Positions 17,090 to 26,793 of a DNA stretch of 64,000 bases are shown here, piece by piece. The stretch comes from Betaproteobacteria bacterium UKL13-2 (GTDB taxonomy: Bacteria > Pseudomonadota > Gammaproteobacteria > Burkholderiales > Usitatibacteraceae). The stretch covers positions 1,111,733-1,175,732 of the forward strand of contig CP012157.1 in the NCBI GenBank assembly GCA_001602455.1, read 5' to 3'. The notes beneath the pieces were generated by a model, which ran no database searches, was not told the origin of the DNA, and saw only the letters and a program-made list of their open reading frames with translations. Position 1 is the first letter of the stretch, and each line of letters begins with the position of its first letter. The translations under genes were made by a program, and so were the position numbers.

Positions 17090-17661
17090 CGAGCGATCAG
17101 CCACTCCGGTTGAAACGCATCGCTAATCAACGATGTTTGAATATGGTCGCGCCAGTCACCATCAATGAATAAATATCGCGGCGCGAAACCGTCGATGCGA
17201 AAGCCCAGCCGTGCCAACAGTCGGCCACTGCGAACATTTTCTGGCCGAAAGTTGGCGTTAATACGGTGTAGTTTTTGTTCGATAAACATGTATCTAACCG
17301 CTTGCTGAAGGGCTTCCGACATGAAACCCTGACCTTCAAAGTGTTGGTCAATTTGGTATCCGAGCACGCCGTTACAGAACGGGCCGCGAACAATTTGCGA
17401 AAACCCTACGCTACCGATGATCCGTTCTGGCTGTACCTTTTCACGCAGCCACAGGCGCACGACGCTACCTTGTACGAAGGCAATCTGCGACTTTTCGACG
17501 TATTCATTCCAGAAGGAGAGGGTGTCGAACCCGGCGGGTTTGGGCGGGCTCCACGGGGCCAAATGATCTACGTTGCGCAGATGAAAATCCAATGCGGCGG
17601 AAGCAAGTCCGGCGTCGGGCAGGCTTAAGAGTAGGCGCTCTGATTGGAGCGTTAGCGCCAT
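17086..17661 (-). CDS. GNAT N-acetyltransferase, RimJ/RimL-like
   Basis: 191 residues with the GNAT fold of ribosomal-protein or small-molecule N-acetyltransferases. It has an N-terminal LQSERLLLSLP strand, IIGSVGFSQIVRG, LGYQIDQHFEGQGFMSEAL as the acetyl-CoA pyrophosphate loop region (Q-x-x-G-x-G/F type), and KLHRINANFRPENVRSGRLLARLGF as the classic C-terminal RimJ/RimL signature. Whether the substrate is a ribosomal protein or a metabolite is open. It overlaps the upstream SnoaL-like gene by 10 bp, so the two are translationally coupled. Its stop codon falls in the TTAG edge of a family A repeat. Confidence 0.86.
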   Translation of the reverse strand: MALTLQSERLLLSLPDAGLASAALDFHLRNVDHLAPWSPPKPAGFDTLSFWNEYVEKSQIAFVQGSVVRLWLREKVQPERIIGSVGFSQIVRGPFCNGVLGYQIDQHFEGQGFMSEALQQAVRYMFIEQKLHRINANFRPENVRSGRLLARLGFRIDGFAPRYLFIDGDWRDHIQTSLISDAFQPEWLIAR

Positions 17662-18014
17662 TTCTGCTGGTCGCGATAAAAGCGAACGTGGCAGATCTTG
17701 TCGCCACGAAGTTTGTACACCGCCACCGCGTGGCGTGTTTCGCCTTCCGGTGTGCCGAGTCTGCCGGAAATGCGTTCTTCGTCCATCACATGCTCACCGA
17801 CCCGAATGCGAGTGACAAGTGTGCAATGCAAATGGGGCGATCCGGCAAACAAGGCCGCATAGCGTTCGCGCATTTGTTCACTGCCTGCCATCATGCGCGT
17901 GCCGTCCCCGTCCTCAACCACGCAGTCGTCGGTGTAACAAGCCATGAACGCGTCAACGTCGCGGGCGTTATAGGCCTGAAGTTGCGCTTCTACCGGATCT
18001 TGTGGGATTGACAT
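17652..18014 (-). CDS. SnoaL/NTF2-like domain protein
   Basis: A 120-residue single alpha+beta cone fold. It starts PVEAQLQAYNARDVDAFMACYTDDCVVED, the characteristic first helices and strand of NTF2-like proteins. MMAGSEQMRERYAALF follows, and the end is YKLRGDKICHVRFYRDQ. Such domains act as small isomerases, hydrolases or binding modules; no catalytic assignment can be made. It lies between slmA (7 bp away) and the acetyltransferase (10-bp overlap), suggesting a three-gene operon. Confidence 0.85.
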   Translation of the reverse strand: MSIPQDPVEAQLQAYNARDVDAFMACYTDDCVVEDGDGTRMMAGSEQMRERYAALFAGSPHLHCTLVTRIRVGEHVMDEERISGRLGTPEGETRHAVAVYKLRGDKICHVRFYRDQQKWR

Positions 18015-18020
18015 GATTAG

Positions 18021-18599
18021 TTAGCCGGCAAACACGGGCCATTGCGCGGCCCACATTTCTGTCGGTGATCTCTTGTAGCCCGATTTTGCAAATTGATGCC
18101 AACGGCCAATCACAAACGACATGATGGCGTTGGCATATGCATTCGGATCGAGTGATACGTGCAACTGACCGTTGGTTGCCGCGAGCCGCGCACTTTGGCG
18201 CAGAGAAGCCTCCAAACGATCGTGTAATTGGTTCATCCGTACGTGCAAGCGTTCGTCTTCGTTGACCAGTGCATCACCAATGAGTACACGAGTCATACCG
18301 ATGTTTTTCTGCGCAAAATTCAGCAACATCGCGACGGTGGCCTCGACCTGTTTTAGGCCGTCGGTCTCCTCGCGTTGGATTTTGTTCACCAGAGAAAATA
18401 CGGTCTCTTCGATAAACTCAATGAGCCCCTCAAACATCTGCGCTTTGGAAGCAAAGTGGCGATACAACGCCGCTTCCGACACATCGAGTTTCTTTGCCAG
18501 CAGGGCAGTCGTAATTTTTTCGCCCTTTGGCTGCTCCAGCATTTCAGCTAGTGACTGCAGAATGGCGCGGCGGCGTTCGCCAGGTTCAGGTTTTGGCAT
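18021..18599 (-). CDS. slmA: Nucleoid occlusion factor SlmA
   Basis: A 192-residue TetR-family protein that binds specific chromosomal sites and blocks FtsZ assembly over the nucleoid. The HTH is ITTALLAKKLDVSEAALYRHFASKAQMFEGLIEFIE (residues about 29-64). The helical effector domain includes LLNFAQKNIGMTRVLIGDALVNEDERL, which is close to SlmA and unlike metabolite-binding TetR repressors. The length matches. It leads a probable operon with the SnoaL-like and RimJ-like genes. Confidence 0.92.
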   Translation of the reverse strand: MPKPEPGERRRAILQSLAEMLEQPKGEKITTALLAKKLDVSEAALYRHFASKAQMFEGLIEFIEETVFSLVNKIQREETDGLKQVEATVAMLLNFAQKNIGMTRVLIGDALVNEDERLHVRMNQLHDRLEASLRQSARLAATNGQLHVSLDPNAYANAIMSFVIGRWHQFAKSGYKRSPTEMWAAQWPVFAG

Positions 18600-18656
18600 C
18601 GTTATCTCCTACGTCGCATCATGTCGACCAAAAAACGTTGTTTTATAAACTGATTC

Positions 18657-20165
18657 CTAACGTCGTCCACCCAGAATAGATCCCAGTACGCCACGGATAA
18701 TTCTTCGTCCCGCTTCGGAAGCCATCGCGCGTGCTGCGGATTTCATCGCAGCCTCAACAACGCCTTCACGAGTTGACCTGCCGCCATTTCCACCGCTGCT
18801 CGCGCCACCCATACCGGGCAGGCCAACTTTGCCGAGGATGTCGCTCAATCCACCGCCACCAGATGGCGACGTCGAAGTCGCGTCGCCCGGTCGACCGCGC
18901 AGTTTTTCAAATGCCGACTCCCGATCCAACACTTTTTCGTACACGCCCGCCACCAGCGACGTTTGCAGCAGTGTCGCGCGTTGCTCCGCAGTGATGGGGC
19001 CGATCTGTGACTGGGGCGGGCAGACAAAAGCGCGCTCAACGATCGTGGGGCGCCCCTTTTCGTCTAGAAATGACACCAGCGCCTCACCGACGCCGAGTTC
19101 CGTGATGACTGTTTCCACCGAGATGGCCGGGTTGGCACGGAATGTCTCGGCAGCGGCCTTCACCGCCTTTTGATCTCGCGGTGTGTAGGCGCGAAGCGCG
19201 TGCTGAACCCGATTGCCCAGTTGGCCCAAGACGGTATCGGGAATATCGAGCGGGTTCTGCGTGACGAAATACACACCCACCCCCTTGGAGCGAACCAGTC
19301 GCACGACTTGTTCAATCTTTTCCAGCAGTTCCTTTGGCGATTCGTTAAACAGCAAATGCGCTTCGTCAAAAAAGAAAACGAGCTTGGGTTTATCGCGGTC
19401 GCCGACTTCCGGTAGGTTTTCAAACAACTCTGACAGCATCCACAACAAAAAGGTCGAGTACAGGCGCGGACTGGAAAGCAACTTGTCGGCAGCGAGGATA
19501 TTGATCACGCCTTTGCCGTTGTCCGTTTGCATGAGGTCATCGAGTGCCAGCGCGGGTTCGCCAAAAAACTTGTCGCCACCTTGCTGCTCGAGTGCCAATA
19601 GACCGCGTTGGATCGCGCCGATCGAGGCTGGCGAAATATTGCCGTAGTCAGTCGTAAATTGGCTCGCGTTTTCGCCGACGTAGGATAAGGCTGCACGCAG
19701 GTCCTTCAGGTCCAGCAGCAGCAACCCGTTGTCATCTGCAATCTTGAACACCAGCGCAAGCACACCTTCCTGAGTATCGTTCAGGTTAAAGATGCGCGAC
19801 AACAATAGTGGCCCCATCTCAGAGATCGTGGCGCGCACTGGGTGCCCCTGTTCGCCAAATACATCCCAAACCGTTGTTGGGCAGGCGGCGGGGTTGAATT
19901 CCAAGCGGAGCTGTTTGCGGCGCTCATCAACTCTTGGATGCGGTTTGCCCGGCTGCGAAATCCCGGTAAGGTCGCCCTTGACGTCCGCCATGAAGACGGG
20001 AACGCCTGCGTTCGAAAACTGTTCTGCCAGTACCTGAAGAGTGACCGTTTTTCCGGTCCCAGTGGCACCTGCAATCAAGCCGTGTCGATTCGCCATATTG
20101 GGCAAAATAGCCAGTGGCGTCTGGGATTTGTCGCTCGATTTGGCGATCAGCAATGGTTCCGACAT
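18657..20165 (-). CDS. HerA-like ATPase (DUF853 family)
   Basis: A 502-residue cytosolic P-loop ATPase. Walker A is GATGTGKT at residues 33-40, and [13 protein letters not shown] follows directly. Walker B is [13 protein letters not shown], and a sensor-like [31 protein letters not shown] segment comes later. The C-terminus is a Gly/Ser-rich linker then an Arg-rich helix ending in ILGGRR. The family (E. coli YjgR) is related to HerA/FtsK translocases, but its role is unknown. Nearby slmA makes a chromosome-related job conceivable; this is only contextual. Confidence 0.88.
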   Translation of the reverse strand: MSEPLLIAKSSDKSQTPLAILPNMANRHGLIAGATGTGKTVTLQVLAEQFSNAGVPVFMADVKGDLTGISQPGKPHPRVDERRKQLRLEFNPAACPTTVWDVFGEQGHPVRATISEMGPLLLSRIFNLNDTQEGVLALVFKIADDNGLLLLDLKDLRAALSYVGENASQFTTDYGNISPASIGAIQRGLLALEQQGGDKFFGEPALALDDLMQTDNGKGVINILAADKLLSSPRLYSTFLLWMLSELFENLPEVGDRDKPKLVFFFDEAHLLFNESPKELLEKIEQVVRLVRSKGVGVYFVTQNPLDIPDTVLGQLGNRVQHALRAYTPRDQKAVKAAAETFRANPAISVETVITELGVGEALVSFLDEKGRPTIVERAFVCPPQSQIGPITAEQRATLLQTSLVAGVYEKVLDRESAFEKLRGRPGDATSTSPSGGGGLSDILGKVGLPGMGGASSGGNGGRSTREGVVEAAMKSAARAMASEAGRRIIRGVLGSILGGRR

Positions 20166-20483
20166 GGTACGCTTTCAATAGCTCTGGCTTGGGCTGCAGT
20201 GTGAGTGAATGTTAACATTGCATATTGGAATTTGCGCGATATCGAAGCGGAGATTGAGGTTGGCATTCCGGCGAGAGATAACCCCAAAGGCGACCAAGCG
20301 AAGCAAGCGCTAGGCGTGGCAAACGCGGCGTAACGTAAAGCGTCCCGAGCGCTGCAAAGACGAGGCGCAAAGTCGTTCAGCCGCCGGAGTTGCCGTGGTT
20401 GGCAATGAGGACGGTTGGACGACCGCGGCAACAACGTATTTGCATGTGAAGACGCGTGAACGTATTTCAAGGAAACGGACGAT
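20166..20483. other. Divergent spacer between the HerA-like gene and yebC
   Basis: 318 bp with no credible open frame, no family A, B or C repeat and no terminator. It must hold the promoters for both outward-facing genes, but I could not place them with confidence. Confidence 0.5.
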
Positions 20484-21215
20484 ATGGCTGGACATAGTAA
20501 ATGGGCAAACATCCAACACCGCAAAGGCCGCCAAGACGCCAAACGCGGCAAGATCTTCACCCGACTGATTAAGGAAATCACCGTTGCCGCACGCCTTGGC
20601 GGCGGCGACCCCGGCACTAATCCGCGCTTACGTCTGGCGACCGACAAGGCCTATGAGAACAATATGCCAAAAGATACCGTTGAGCGCGCCGTCAAGCGCG
20701 GCTCCGGCGATCTGGAGGGGGTCAACTACGAAGAAATTCGTTATGAAGGTTACGGCATCGGCGGTGCGGCGATCATTGTCGATTGTATGACCGATAACCG
20801 TGTGCGCACCGTGGCTGAGGTGCGGCACGCCTTCTCCAAATACGGTGGAAACTTTGGTACCGAAGGTTCGGTGGCATTTCTGTTCAAGCACTGCGGTACG
20901 ATGTTGTTTGCGCCGGGGAGCAATGAAGAAAAGTTGATGGAAGCCGCCCTAGAAGCAGGTGCCGAGGATGTTGTCACCAATAGCGATGGTTCCTTTGAGG
21001 TGATCACGGGTGCTTATGAATTTTCCAACGTGAAGGCGGCGCTTGAGAAGGCAGGGTTCAAAGCTGAATTCGGCGAAGTGACAATGAAGGCGCAGAACGA
21101 AACCGAGCTTACCGGCGATGACGCCGTCAAGATGCAGAAGTTGATTGACGCCATTGAAGCGCTGGACGATGTGCAGGAGGTCTACACTTCGGCCACGCTA
21201 GACCTACCGGACTGA
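20484..21215 (+). CDS. yebC: YebC/PmpR family protein
   Basis: 243 residues beginning [20 protein letters not shown], the near-invariant family start. [32 protein letters not shown] and the end [12 protein letters not shown] follow. The family was described as DNA-binding regulators; some members have more recently been linked to relief of ribosome stalling. It is the first gene of a long plus-strand series leading to ruvCAB, the common betaproteobacterial order. Start and length are unambiguous. Confidence 0.96.
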   Translation: MAGHSKWANIQHRKGRQDAKRGKIFTRLIKEITVAARLGGGDPGTNPRLRLATDKAYENNMPKDTVERAVKRGSGDLEGVNYEEIRYEGYGIGGAAIIVDCMTDNRVRTVAEVRHAFSKYGGNFGTEGSVAFLFKHCGTMLFAPGSNEEKLMEAALEAGAEDVVTNSDGSFEVITGAYEFSNVKAALEKAGFKAEFGEVTMKAQNETELTGDDAVKMQKLIDAIEALDDVQEVYTSATLDLPD

Positions 21216-21227
21216 ACGGAACGTACT

Positions 21228-21554
21228 ATGTCTGTGCTGATTACCACAACGTCAAACCTCGAAGGCAAACGTATCACCAAGTATCTTGGCATTGTCACGG
21301 GTGAAGCGAGTGCCGAAGTTGCATTGATGGCTACCGCGTCGTCGGATAAGCCCGCCCCCGGGTTTGCCGACGCATATCACAAGGCCATCCCCGGTGTGCG
21401 CGATAACGCGCTGCGTGGTGCCATGCAAGGCGCTGAGCACGTTGGCGCAAACGCGATCATCGGCACTGCCGTGAATTACATCATCCACGGCTCGGGCAAG
21501 GGCATGGTCATGGTGACGGTAACCGGCACCGCGGTGGTATTCGAGCCGCTCTGA
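21228..21554 (+). CDS. ybjQ: YbjQ (UPF0145) family protein
   Basis: A 108-residue small alpha+beta protein. It starts SVLITTTSNLEGKRITKYLGIVTGEA and ends with GANAIIGTAVNYIIHG...VMVTVTGTAVVFE, both matching the YbjQ family, which assembles into pentamers and is sometimes labelled heavy-metal-binding on thin evidence. It begins 12 bp after yebC. Its stop codon overlaps the start of the next gene (TGATG), implying translational coupling. Confidence 0.88.
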   Translation: MSVLITTTSNLEGKRITKYLGIVTGEASAEVALMATASSDKPAPGFADAYHKAIPGVRDNALRGAMQGAEHVGANAIIGTAVNYIIHGSGKGMVMVTVTGTAVVFEPL

Positions 21555-22147
21555 TGACGGCGTTAGACCGCCAATTTGCCGATGCGGCGGCGCGCAAAGC
21601 GTTGGTGATTCCGGCGCAAGTCGAAACGCAGCGTTTGATTTTGCGAGCCTCAGTCGCCGACGATCTGGACGCCAGCCATGATTTGGCAGAGCGCTCTGCC
21701 GCCGAGTTGGCGCTTTGGATGCCGTGGGCATACCCTGAGCCGTTGCGGGCCAGCATGAAGAATTACTTCGACACGGTGGAACAAAAGTGGGATGCGCGCG
21801 AACAACTCGATTTTCAGTGGTTCGAAAAAGCCAGTGGTGCATTGATCGGCAAGGGTGGCTTTCATCATATCGATTGGACGATCCCGAAGTTCGAAATTGG
21901 TTATTGGCTCGGCACACCCTATAGCGGACGCGGCTACTGCACCGAGGCGGTGAATGGCTTAGCGGCGTTTGCGTTCGCGCATCTCGGTGCGGGCAGGCTC
22001 GAGATTCGTAGTCAGCCGACAAATCGCAGAAGTTGCGCGGTGGCTGAGCGAGCCGGGTTTGTGTTGGAAGGCGTGTCGCGACAAAGTTTGGTTCGCGTCG
22101 ATGGCACGCTTGGTGATGCCTGCATGTACGCAAAACTAACGGCATGA
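21554..22147 (+). CDS. GNAT N-acetyltransferase, RimL-like
   Basis: 197 residues. The N-terminus is [26 protein letters not shown], followed by [23 protein letters not shown]. The acetyl-CoA loop is [18 protein letters not shown], and the end is [26 protein letters not shown], the standard RimL-type finish. The substrate is unknown. It overlaps ybjQ by one base and ruvC by four (ATGA), so it sits inside the recombination operon. Confidence 0.87.
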   Translation: MTALDRQFADAAARKALVIPAQVETQRLILRASVADDLDASHDLAERSAAELALWMPWAYPEPLRASMKNYFDTVEQKWDAREQLDFQWFEKASGALIGKGGFHHIDWTIPKFEIGYWLGTPYSGRGYCTEAVNGLAAFAFAHLGAGRLEIRSQPTNRRSCAVAERAGFVLEGVSRQSLVRVDGTLGDACMYAKLTA

Positions 22148-22674
22148 GAATTCTCGGGCTTGATCCTGGTCTGCGTGTGACCGGTTACGGTGTGATTGAA
22201 AAATCGGCTGCGTCGCTCATCTATGTGGCGAGCGGCTGTATCAAGTCGCTGGATGGCGAGTTGCCCGACCGGCTGAAGAATATTCTGCATTCTGTGCAGG
22301 AAGTGATCCGGCTCTATTCACCCGCAGAGGTCGCGGTGGAGAAAGTGTTCGTCAACGTCAACCCGCAGTCCACGCTACTGCTTGGCCAAGCGCGTGGCGC
22401 GGCCATTTGTGGGGCAGTGTTGAGCGATCTGCCCGTCTCTGAGTACACGGCGTTGCAGGTCAAGCAAGCGGTCGTGGGCAACGGTCATGCACAAAAAGAG
22501 CAGGTACAGGAGATGGTAAAACGGCTGCTAAAGCTACCCGCGAGCCCTAGTGCCGATGCGGCGGATGCCCTTGCTTGCGCGATTTGCCATGCGCACGGCG
22601 GCGAACTGGGTAGCGGTGTTGGCAAATTTACGACGCGTGGCTATCGCGTCAAGGGTGGGAGGTTGGTGAAATGA
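22144..22674 (+). CDS. ruvC: Holliday junction resolvase RuvC
   Basis: A 176-residue RNase H-fold endonuclease that cuts Holliday junctions. The four acidic metal ligands are visible: Asp7 in [14 protein letters not shown], Glu66 in [13 protein letters not shown], and Asp138 and Asp141 in [15 protein letters not shown]. The [10 protein letters not shown] helix is conserved. The ATG overlaps the stop codon of the preceding gene (ATGA), and ruvA starts 4 bp before the ruvC stop. Confidence 0.97.
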   Translation: MRILGLDPGLRVTGYGVIEKSAASLIYVASGCIKSLDGELPDRLKNILHSVQEVIRLYSPAEVAVEKVFVNVNPQSTLLLGQARGAAICGAVLSDLPVSEYTALQVKQAVVGNGHAQKEQVQEMVKRLLKLPASPSADAADALACAICHAHGGELGSGVGKFTTRGYRVKGGRLVK

Positions 22675-23264
22675 TCGGACGAATCTCAGGAACATTGCTC
22701 GAAAAGAACCCGCCGCAAGTGCAGGTTGATGCCAACGGTGTTGGTTACGACATCGACGTGCCGATGTCGACTTTCTACAACTTGCCGCGCATTGGTGACA
22801 AGGTGGCGTTGTTCACGCATCTGGTGGTGCGGGAAGACGCGCAGTTGTTGTACGGCTTCGGCACCGAATCCGAGCGCACCGCATTCCGCACGCTCATCAA
22901 GGTGAGCGGGGTAGGGCCGAAGGTCGCGCTGGCGCTTTTGTCGGGGCTCAGTGTGAACGACCTTGCGGCAGCGGTTGCGATGCAGGAAACCGGTCGGCTC
23001 ACCAATATTCCCGGTATCGGCAAAAAGACCGCCGAGCGGCTGTTGCTCGAACTCAAGGACAAATTTAAGGTCGACCCGCGAGTGGCAATTGGCGGTGGCC
23101 GCAGCATAGCGGTAGCACCGTCGATCAACGCGGACGTGTTAAACGCCTTGCTGGGGTTGGGGTACAGCGAGAAGGAAGCGTTGTTGGCGGTGAAGGTGTT
23201 ACCCGCCGAGGTGAGCCTGTCGGACGGTATTCGGCTGGCGCTAAAGTCACTTTCGAAGGGTTAG
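22671..23264 (+). CDS. ruvA: Holliday junction branch migration protein RuvA
   Basis: 197 residues. RuvA binds four-way junctions and loads the RuvB motor. Domain I ([31 protein letters not shown]) is followed by helix-hairpin-helix motifs ([20 protein letters not shown] and [20 protein letters not shown]) and the flexible linker to domain III ([18 protein letters not shown]), which contacts RuvB. Length is usual. Confidence 0.97.
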   Translation: MIGRISGTLLEKNPPQVQVDANGVGYDIDVPMSTFYNLPRIGDKVALFTHLVVREDAQLLYGFGTESERTAFRTLIKVSGVGPKVALALLSGLSVNDLAAAVAMQETGRLTNIPGIGKKTAERLLLELKDKFKVDPRVAIGGGRSIAVAPSINADVLNALLGLGYSEKEALLAVKVLPAEVSLSDGIRLALKSLSKG

Positions 23265-23265
23265 C

Positions 23266-23335
23266 AAACACTAGTATTGACGGGTGTTTTCAAGGTTTTT
23301 TGCTCGAAGAAGCCCGCCAATAGGCGAGTTTCATT
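23266..23335. repeat. Family C repeat
   Basis: AAACACTAGTATTGACGGGTG followed by TTTTCAAG and a downstream CGCCAATAGGCGAGTTT block resembles 36308-36380 over about 70 bp. The first part can fold, AAACAC pairing with GTGTTT. It lies immediately after the ruvA stop codon and contains a spurious GTG start (23284) for the next gene. Confidence 0.55.
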
Positions 23336-23355
23336 TTTCGCTTTTCGGTGTGACG

Positions 23356-23856
23356 ATGAGTTCCTCAAAACAAGGTTTTTACTCAAAGGTGACGTTGTCA
23401 CCGAACGTGTTCCGGCACGTCATGAATTGCTGGCCGCCGTTCTGGGGGCTAAGGGTGCATATCGAAGAGATCTCGCCCGATTGGCGCTACCTGCGAGCGC
23501 GCATGAAGCTCTCGATACGCAACAAAAACTACGTGGGGTCGCATTTTGGCGGGGGCTTGTTCGCGATGACTGATCCGTTTTACATGTTGATGCTCAAGAA
23601 TCGATTAGGCGCGGGATATTTGGTTTGGGATAAAGCGGCCACCATTGAGTATCTGCGACCTGGGCGCTCGACGGTTTTCGCCGAGTTTCGCGTTACCGAT
23701 GAAATGCTCGCTGCGATTTACGCCCAGACCGGCCACGGCGAGAAGTTTGAGCCGGTGTACACCGTGGATGTGCTTGGCGAAAACGGTGAGGTCGTGGCGC
23801 ACGTCAAAAAAACGCTGTACATCCGTAAGCCGATTCCGCAGCAGCAAAAATCGTAG
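23356..23856 (+). CDS. DUF4442 hotdog-fold protein
   Basis: 166 residues from the ATG at 23356; the GTG at 23284 would add codons derived from the family C repeat. The N-terminal VFRHVMNCWPPFWGLRVHIEEIS, the central RNKNYVGSHFGGGLFAMTDPFYMLML (where classical thioesterases have their catalytic helix) and the AATIEYLRPGRSTVFAEF strand match the family. A role as an acyl-CoA thioesterase-like protein is inferred from the fold only. It sits between ruvA and ruvB, splitting the usual ruvAB pair. Confidence 0.85.
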   Translation: MSSSKQGFYSKVTLSPNVFRHVMNCWPPFWGLRVHIEEISPDWRYLRARMKLSIRNKNYVGSHFGGGLFAMTDPFYMLMLKNRLGAGYLVWDKAATIEYLRPGRSTVFAEFRVTDEMLAAIYAQTGHGEKFEPVYTVDVLGENGEVVAHVKKTLYIRKPIPQQQKS

Positions 23857-23886
23857 TCTGCCAGCGGCGTCGGCTAAAATCTCCCT

Positions 23887-24918
23887 ATGCTCGAACCTGA
23901 TCGCCTCATCTCCGCCGACACGGCCTCTACTGTTGAAGAGGTGCAAGAGCGAGCGCTCAGGCCAAAACTTCTCGAAGAATACGTCGGCCAAGAGAAAATC
24001 CGTGAGCAACTTTCCATCTTTATCGACGCCGCACGAGCGCGTCAAGAACCGTTGGATCACACACTGCTATTTGGCCCGCCCGGACTCGGCAAGACCACGC
24101 TTGCCCACATCATTGCCCGCGAGATGGGGGTGAACTTGAAGCAGACCTCCGGCCCGGTATTGGAACGCGCCGGGGATTTAGCCGCGATGCTGACCAATCT
24201 GGAGCCCAATGATGTGTTGTTCATCGATGAGATCCATCGCTTGAACCCAGTCGTCGAGGAGATCTTGTATCCGGCGCTGGAGGATTACCAAATCGACATC
24301 ATGATCGGCGAGGGTCCATCCGCACGGTCAGTCAAACTCGATCTTCCACCGTTTACGTTGGTCGGCGCGACCACGCGTGCTGGCATGTTGACCAATCCGC
24401 TGCGCGACCGCTTCGGAATTGTCTCGCGCTTGGAATTTTATTCACCGGAAGAGCTCAAACTCATTGTCACGCGTTCGGCCAAGCTGCTGGAGGTCGTAAT
24501 TGATGAAGCTGGCGCGAACGAAATTGCCCTGCGTTCACGAGGCACGCCGCGGATTTCGAATCGCCTGCTGCGGCGGGTGCGCGACTACGCCGAAGTGAAG
24601 TCTGACGGTATTGTGAGCAAAGAAATTGCCGACCTCGCGCTGAAGATGCTCGATGTCGACAAGGTTGGCCTGGATATGATGGACCGCAAACTGCTGTTAT
24701 CCATCATTGAGAAATTCTCTGGCGGCCCGGTTGGTGTCGAGAACTTAGCCGCCGCCATCGGCGAAGAGCGCGATACGATTGAAGATGTACTGGAGCCCTA
24801 TCTTATTCAACAAGGATATTTGCAGCGTACGCCGCGGGGGAGAATAGCCACGATGTTGACCTATCAGCATTTTGGATTGGTGATGCCGACGCAATCGAGC
24901 GCGCCGGGGTTGTTCTGA
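23887..24918 (+). CDS. ruvB: Holliday junction branch migration helicase RuvB
   Basis: A 343-residue AAA+ motor. Walker A is GPPGLGKT at residues 63-70, Walker B is [12 protein letters not shown] with DEIH at 114-117, and sensor 1 is [21 protein letters not shown]. The C-terminal winged-helix segment ([21 protein letters not shown]) binds DNA. With RuvA it drives branch migration for RuvC. Length and order of motifs are standard. Confidence 0.98.
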   Translation: MLEPDRLISADTASTVEEVQERALRPKLLEEYVGQEKIREQLSIFIDAARARQEPLDHTLLFGPPGLGKTTLAHIIAREMGVNLKQTSGPVLERAGDLAAMLTNLEPNDVLFIDEIHRLNPVVEEILYPALEDYQIDIMIGEGPSARSVKLDLPPFTLVGATTRAGMLTNPLRDRFGIVSRLEFYSPEELKLIVTRSAKLLEVVIDEAGANEIALRSRGTPRISNRLLRRVRDYAEVKSDGIVSKEIADLALKMLDVDKVGLDMMDRKLLLSIIEKFSGGPVGVENLAAAIGEERDTIEDVLEPYLIQQGYLQRTPRGRIATMLTYQHFGLVMPTQSSAPGLF

Positions 24919-24954
24919 TGAGCGAATTGGAAAAGCATACATGAACCCTCATTT

Positions 24955-24999
24955 CCTCACCCCCCACTCCTCTCCCGCAAAGGCGAGCGAGGGGAGCGG
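24955..24999. repeat. C/G-rich imperfect hairpin in the ruvB-ybgC spacer
   Basis: CTCCTCTCCCGC ... GCGAGCGAGGGGAG can form an imperfect stem. The composition resembles short extragenic palindromes common in proteobacterial genomes. There is no T run, so it is not a convincing terminator. Confidence 0.35.
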
Positions 25000-25038
25000 A
25001 ATGCCTCAAATCGCGATGCGATTTAAGGTGGACTAAGC

Positions 25039-25485
25039 ATGGCAAAACTCTCTCTTAAAGATGCGCAGCAAACGCAGCTCTTCACGTTCTCATTTCCGTT
25101 GCGTATCTATTACGAAGACACTGATTCGGGTGGCGTTGTTTATCACGGTCAATACGTTCGTTTTCTTGAACGGGCGCGTACCGAGTGGTTGCGGTTTCTT
25201 GGTTTCAACAACACCGAACTCGAAAAAAAGTACAAGATGCTTTGGGTGGTCACGGAGATGACCGTGCAGTTTTTGAAGCCAGCGCGTCTCGATGACAACC
25301 TAGAAGTAACGGTCGCAGTTGAAAACATCGGGCGGGTTCGCTGCACGTTTCATCAGGAAGTAAAACGTGGCGAAGAGGTCCTTCTGAAGGCGCGGGTTAC
25401 GGTAGCGTCAGTTTCAGCAGATGGCATGAAGCCCATCGAATTTCCGGCGGATGTCAAACGCAAGATGGAAGCCACTTTCAGTTAA
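25039..25485 (+). CDS. ybgC: Tol-Pal system acyl-CoA thioesterase YbgC
   Basis: A 148-residue hotdog-fold thioesterase. The catalytic segment YYEDTDSGGVVYHGQYVRFLERARTEWLR starts at residue 24, with the catalytic Asp in EDTDSGG. The rest (VTEMTVQFLKPARLDDNLEVTV) is typical of the 4-hydroxybenzoyl-CoA thioesterase family. It is the usual first gene of the tol-pal cluster and starts 15 bp before tolQ. Physiological acyl-CoA substrates are not known from sequence. Confidence 0.95.
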   Translation: MAKLSLKDAQQTQLFTFSFPLRIYYEDTDSGGVVYHGQYVRFLERARTEWLRFLGFNNTELEKKYKMLWVVTEMTVQFLKPARLDDNLEVTVAVENIGRVRCTFHQEVKRGEEVLLKARVTVASVSADGMKPIEFPADVKRKMEATFS

Positions 25486-25500
25486 TCGTTAGAAAGCCAC

Positions 25501-26181
25501 ATGCAAATTCACCCCGATATGGCCATTTGGTCGCTCGTTATGCAAGCCTCGATCATCGTCAAGATCGTGATGGCGCTGCTTGCATTGGCATCATTTTTCT
25601 CATGGTGGTACATCTTCGTTAAGATGTTTACGATCAGCAAAGCCAAGAAACAGGCAGAAGCGTTCGAGAAGGAGTTTTGGGGTGGTGCCGATATTATTGG
25701 CCTGTACCAGCGCACTGCCGCGAGTCGCCATGAGATGCAAGGCATGCAACGTATTTTTGAGGCAGGATTCAAGGAGTTCTTGAAACTCAAGACGCGTTCG
25801 GGATCGGATGTGGGCGCGTTGATGGATGGTACGAGACGCGCGATGAAGGCGGCATTCCAACGAGAGCTTGATTTTCTCGAGCGCAATTTGTCATTCCTCG
25901 CAACAGTTGGTTCTGTTAGTCCCTACATCGGCTTGTTCGGCACGGTGTGGGGCATTATGAATTCCTTTAGAGGTTTATCGAATGTTGCCCAAGCAACACT
26001 CGCGCAGGTGGCGCCGGGGATTGCGGAAGCATTGATCGCCACTGCCATTGGCTTGTTTGCCGCAATTCCTGCTGTGATTGCTTACAACCGCTACGCGGCC
26101 GAAATCGATCGCTTAGCGAACCGATATGAGAGCTTCATTGAGGAGTTCTCGAATATTCTCCAACGTCAGGCAGTGAGTTAA
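25501..26181 (+). CDS. tolQ: Tol-Pal system proton channel subunit TolQ
   Basis: A 226-residue inner-membrane protein of the TolQ/ExbB/MotA family. Three membrane helices can be seen: residues about 13-35 (MQASIIVKIVMALLALASFFSWWYI), about 133-155 (SVSPYIGLFGTVWGIMNSFRGL region) and about 170-192 (PGIAEALIATAIGLFAAIPAVIAYN). The cytoplasmic loop between helices 1 and 2 is large, as expected. With TolR it converts the proton gradient into motion of TolA for outer-membrane constriction during division. Confidence 0.96.
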   Translation: MQIHPDMAIWSLVMQASIIVKIVMALLALASFFSWWYIFVKMFTISKAKKQAEAFEKEFWGGADIIGLYQRTAASRHEMQGMQRIFEAGFKEFLKLKTRSGSDVGALMDGTRRAMKAAFQRELDFLERNLSFLATVGSVSPYIGLFGTVWGIMNSFRGLSNVAQATLAQVAPGIAEALIATAIGLFAAIPAVIAYNRYAAEIDRLANRYESFIEEFSNILQRQAVS

Positions 26182-26325
26182 GCGATGGTATGCCGAGCAA
26201 CCGGGTACTCAGGGGCAGCGCACGACAAGCGATGCGAGGAGTGTCGCTGGCTAGGCGGCAGCGAGCGAGGTGGCGAGACCGTATCGCTAATGCGGCGATG
26301 CCGCCGAGTGAGTGACAACAACCCC

Positions 26326-26355
26326 AGCGCCCTCCGCAGCAGCGCCCTCCGCAAA
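26326..26355 (+). repeat. 15-bp tandem duplication just before tolR
   Basis: AGCGCCCTCCGCAGC is followed directly by AGCGCCCTCCGCAAA, whose last base is the first base of the tolR start codon. It lies in a 173-bp tolQ-tolR spacer that is unusually long for this operon. Confidence 0.75.
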
Positions 26356-26765
26356 TGAGACGACCCAGACGAGCGATGGCTGAGATCAATGTCGTGCCAT
26401 ACATCGACGTGATGCTGGTGCTGCTCATCATCTTTATGGTCTGTGCGCCGCTAATTACACCTGGACAGATAGACCTCCCGAGTGTTGGGCAAGCGCTCAA
26501 CCCAACGGTCGCGCCACTGGAAATTCGGCTCGGCAAAGATGGAGCCATTACGTTGGTTGATCGTCAGCAGGGCGGTCGAGAGCAAAGGGTGAGCAAGTCA
26601 GAGTTGCTGGCCGCCGTGAAGCAAATACAGTCCAAGCACCTCGATCAAGCCGTCGTGATCTCTGCCGACAAAGATATTCGTTACGAAGCGGTCGTTGCTG
26701 TCCTTGATACGTTACAAAAGGGGCAGATAAAGCGTGTTGGCTTGCTCGCCAAGCCGGCGTCATGA
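26355..26765 (+). CDS. tolR: Tol-Pal system protein TolR
   Basis: A 136-residue inner-membrane protein of the ExbD/TolR family. It starts MRRPRRAMAEINVVPYIDV; the Asp in PYIDVML is the proton-pathway residue at the start of the single membrane helix (VMLVLLIIFMVCAPL, about residues 18-33). The periplasmic domain ends IRYEAVVAVLDTLQKGQIKRVGLLAKP. No strong ribosome site precedes the ATG. The gap from tolQ is 173 bp rather than a few bases, and the N-terminus before AMAEIN is short, so some of the start may have been displaced. Confidence 0.93.
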   Translation: MRRPRRAMAEINVVPYIDVMLVLLIIFMVCAPLITPGQIDLPSVGQALNPTVAPLEIRLGKDGAITLVDRQQGGREQRVSKSELLAAVKQIQSKHLDQAVVISADKDIRYEAVVAVLDTLQKGQIKRVGLLAKPAS

Positions 26766-26793
26766 TGCCCCGGTTTGGTTCGTTTTAACCCAA

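Noticed and set aside
16810-17172. Several 85-100 codon frames across the family A repeat on both strands
   Set aside because: They follow the repeat rather than a protein pattern, have no recognisable domain or ribosome site, and other copies of the element interrupt the equivalent frames.
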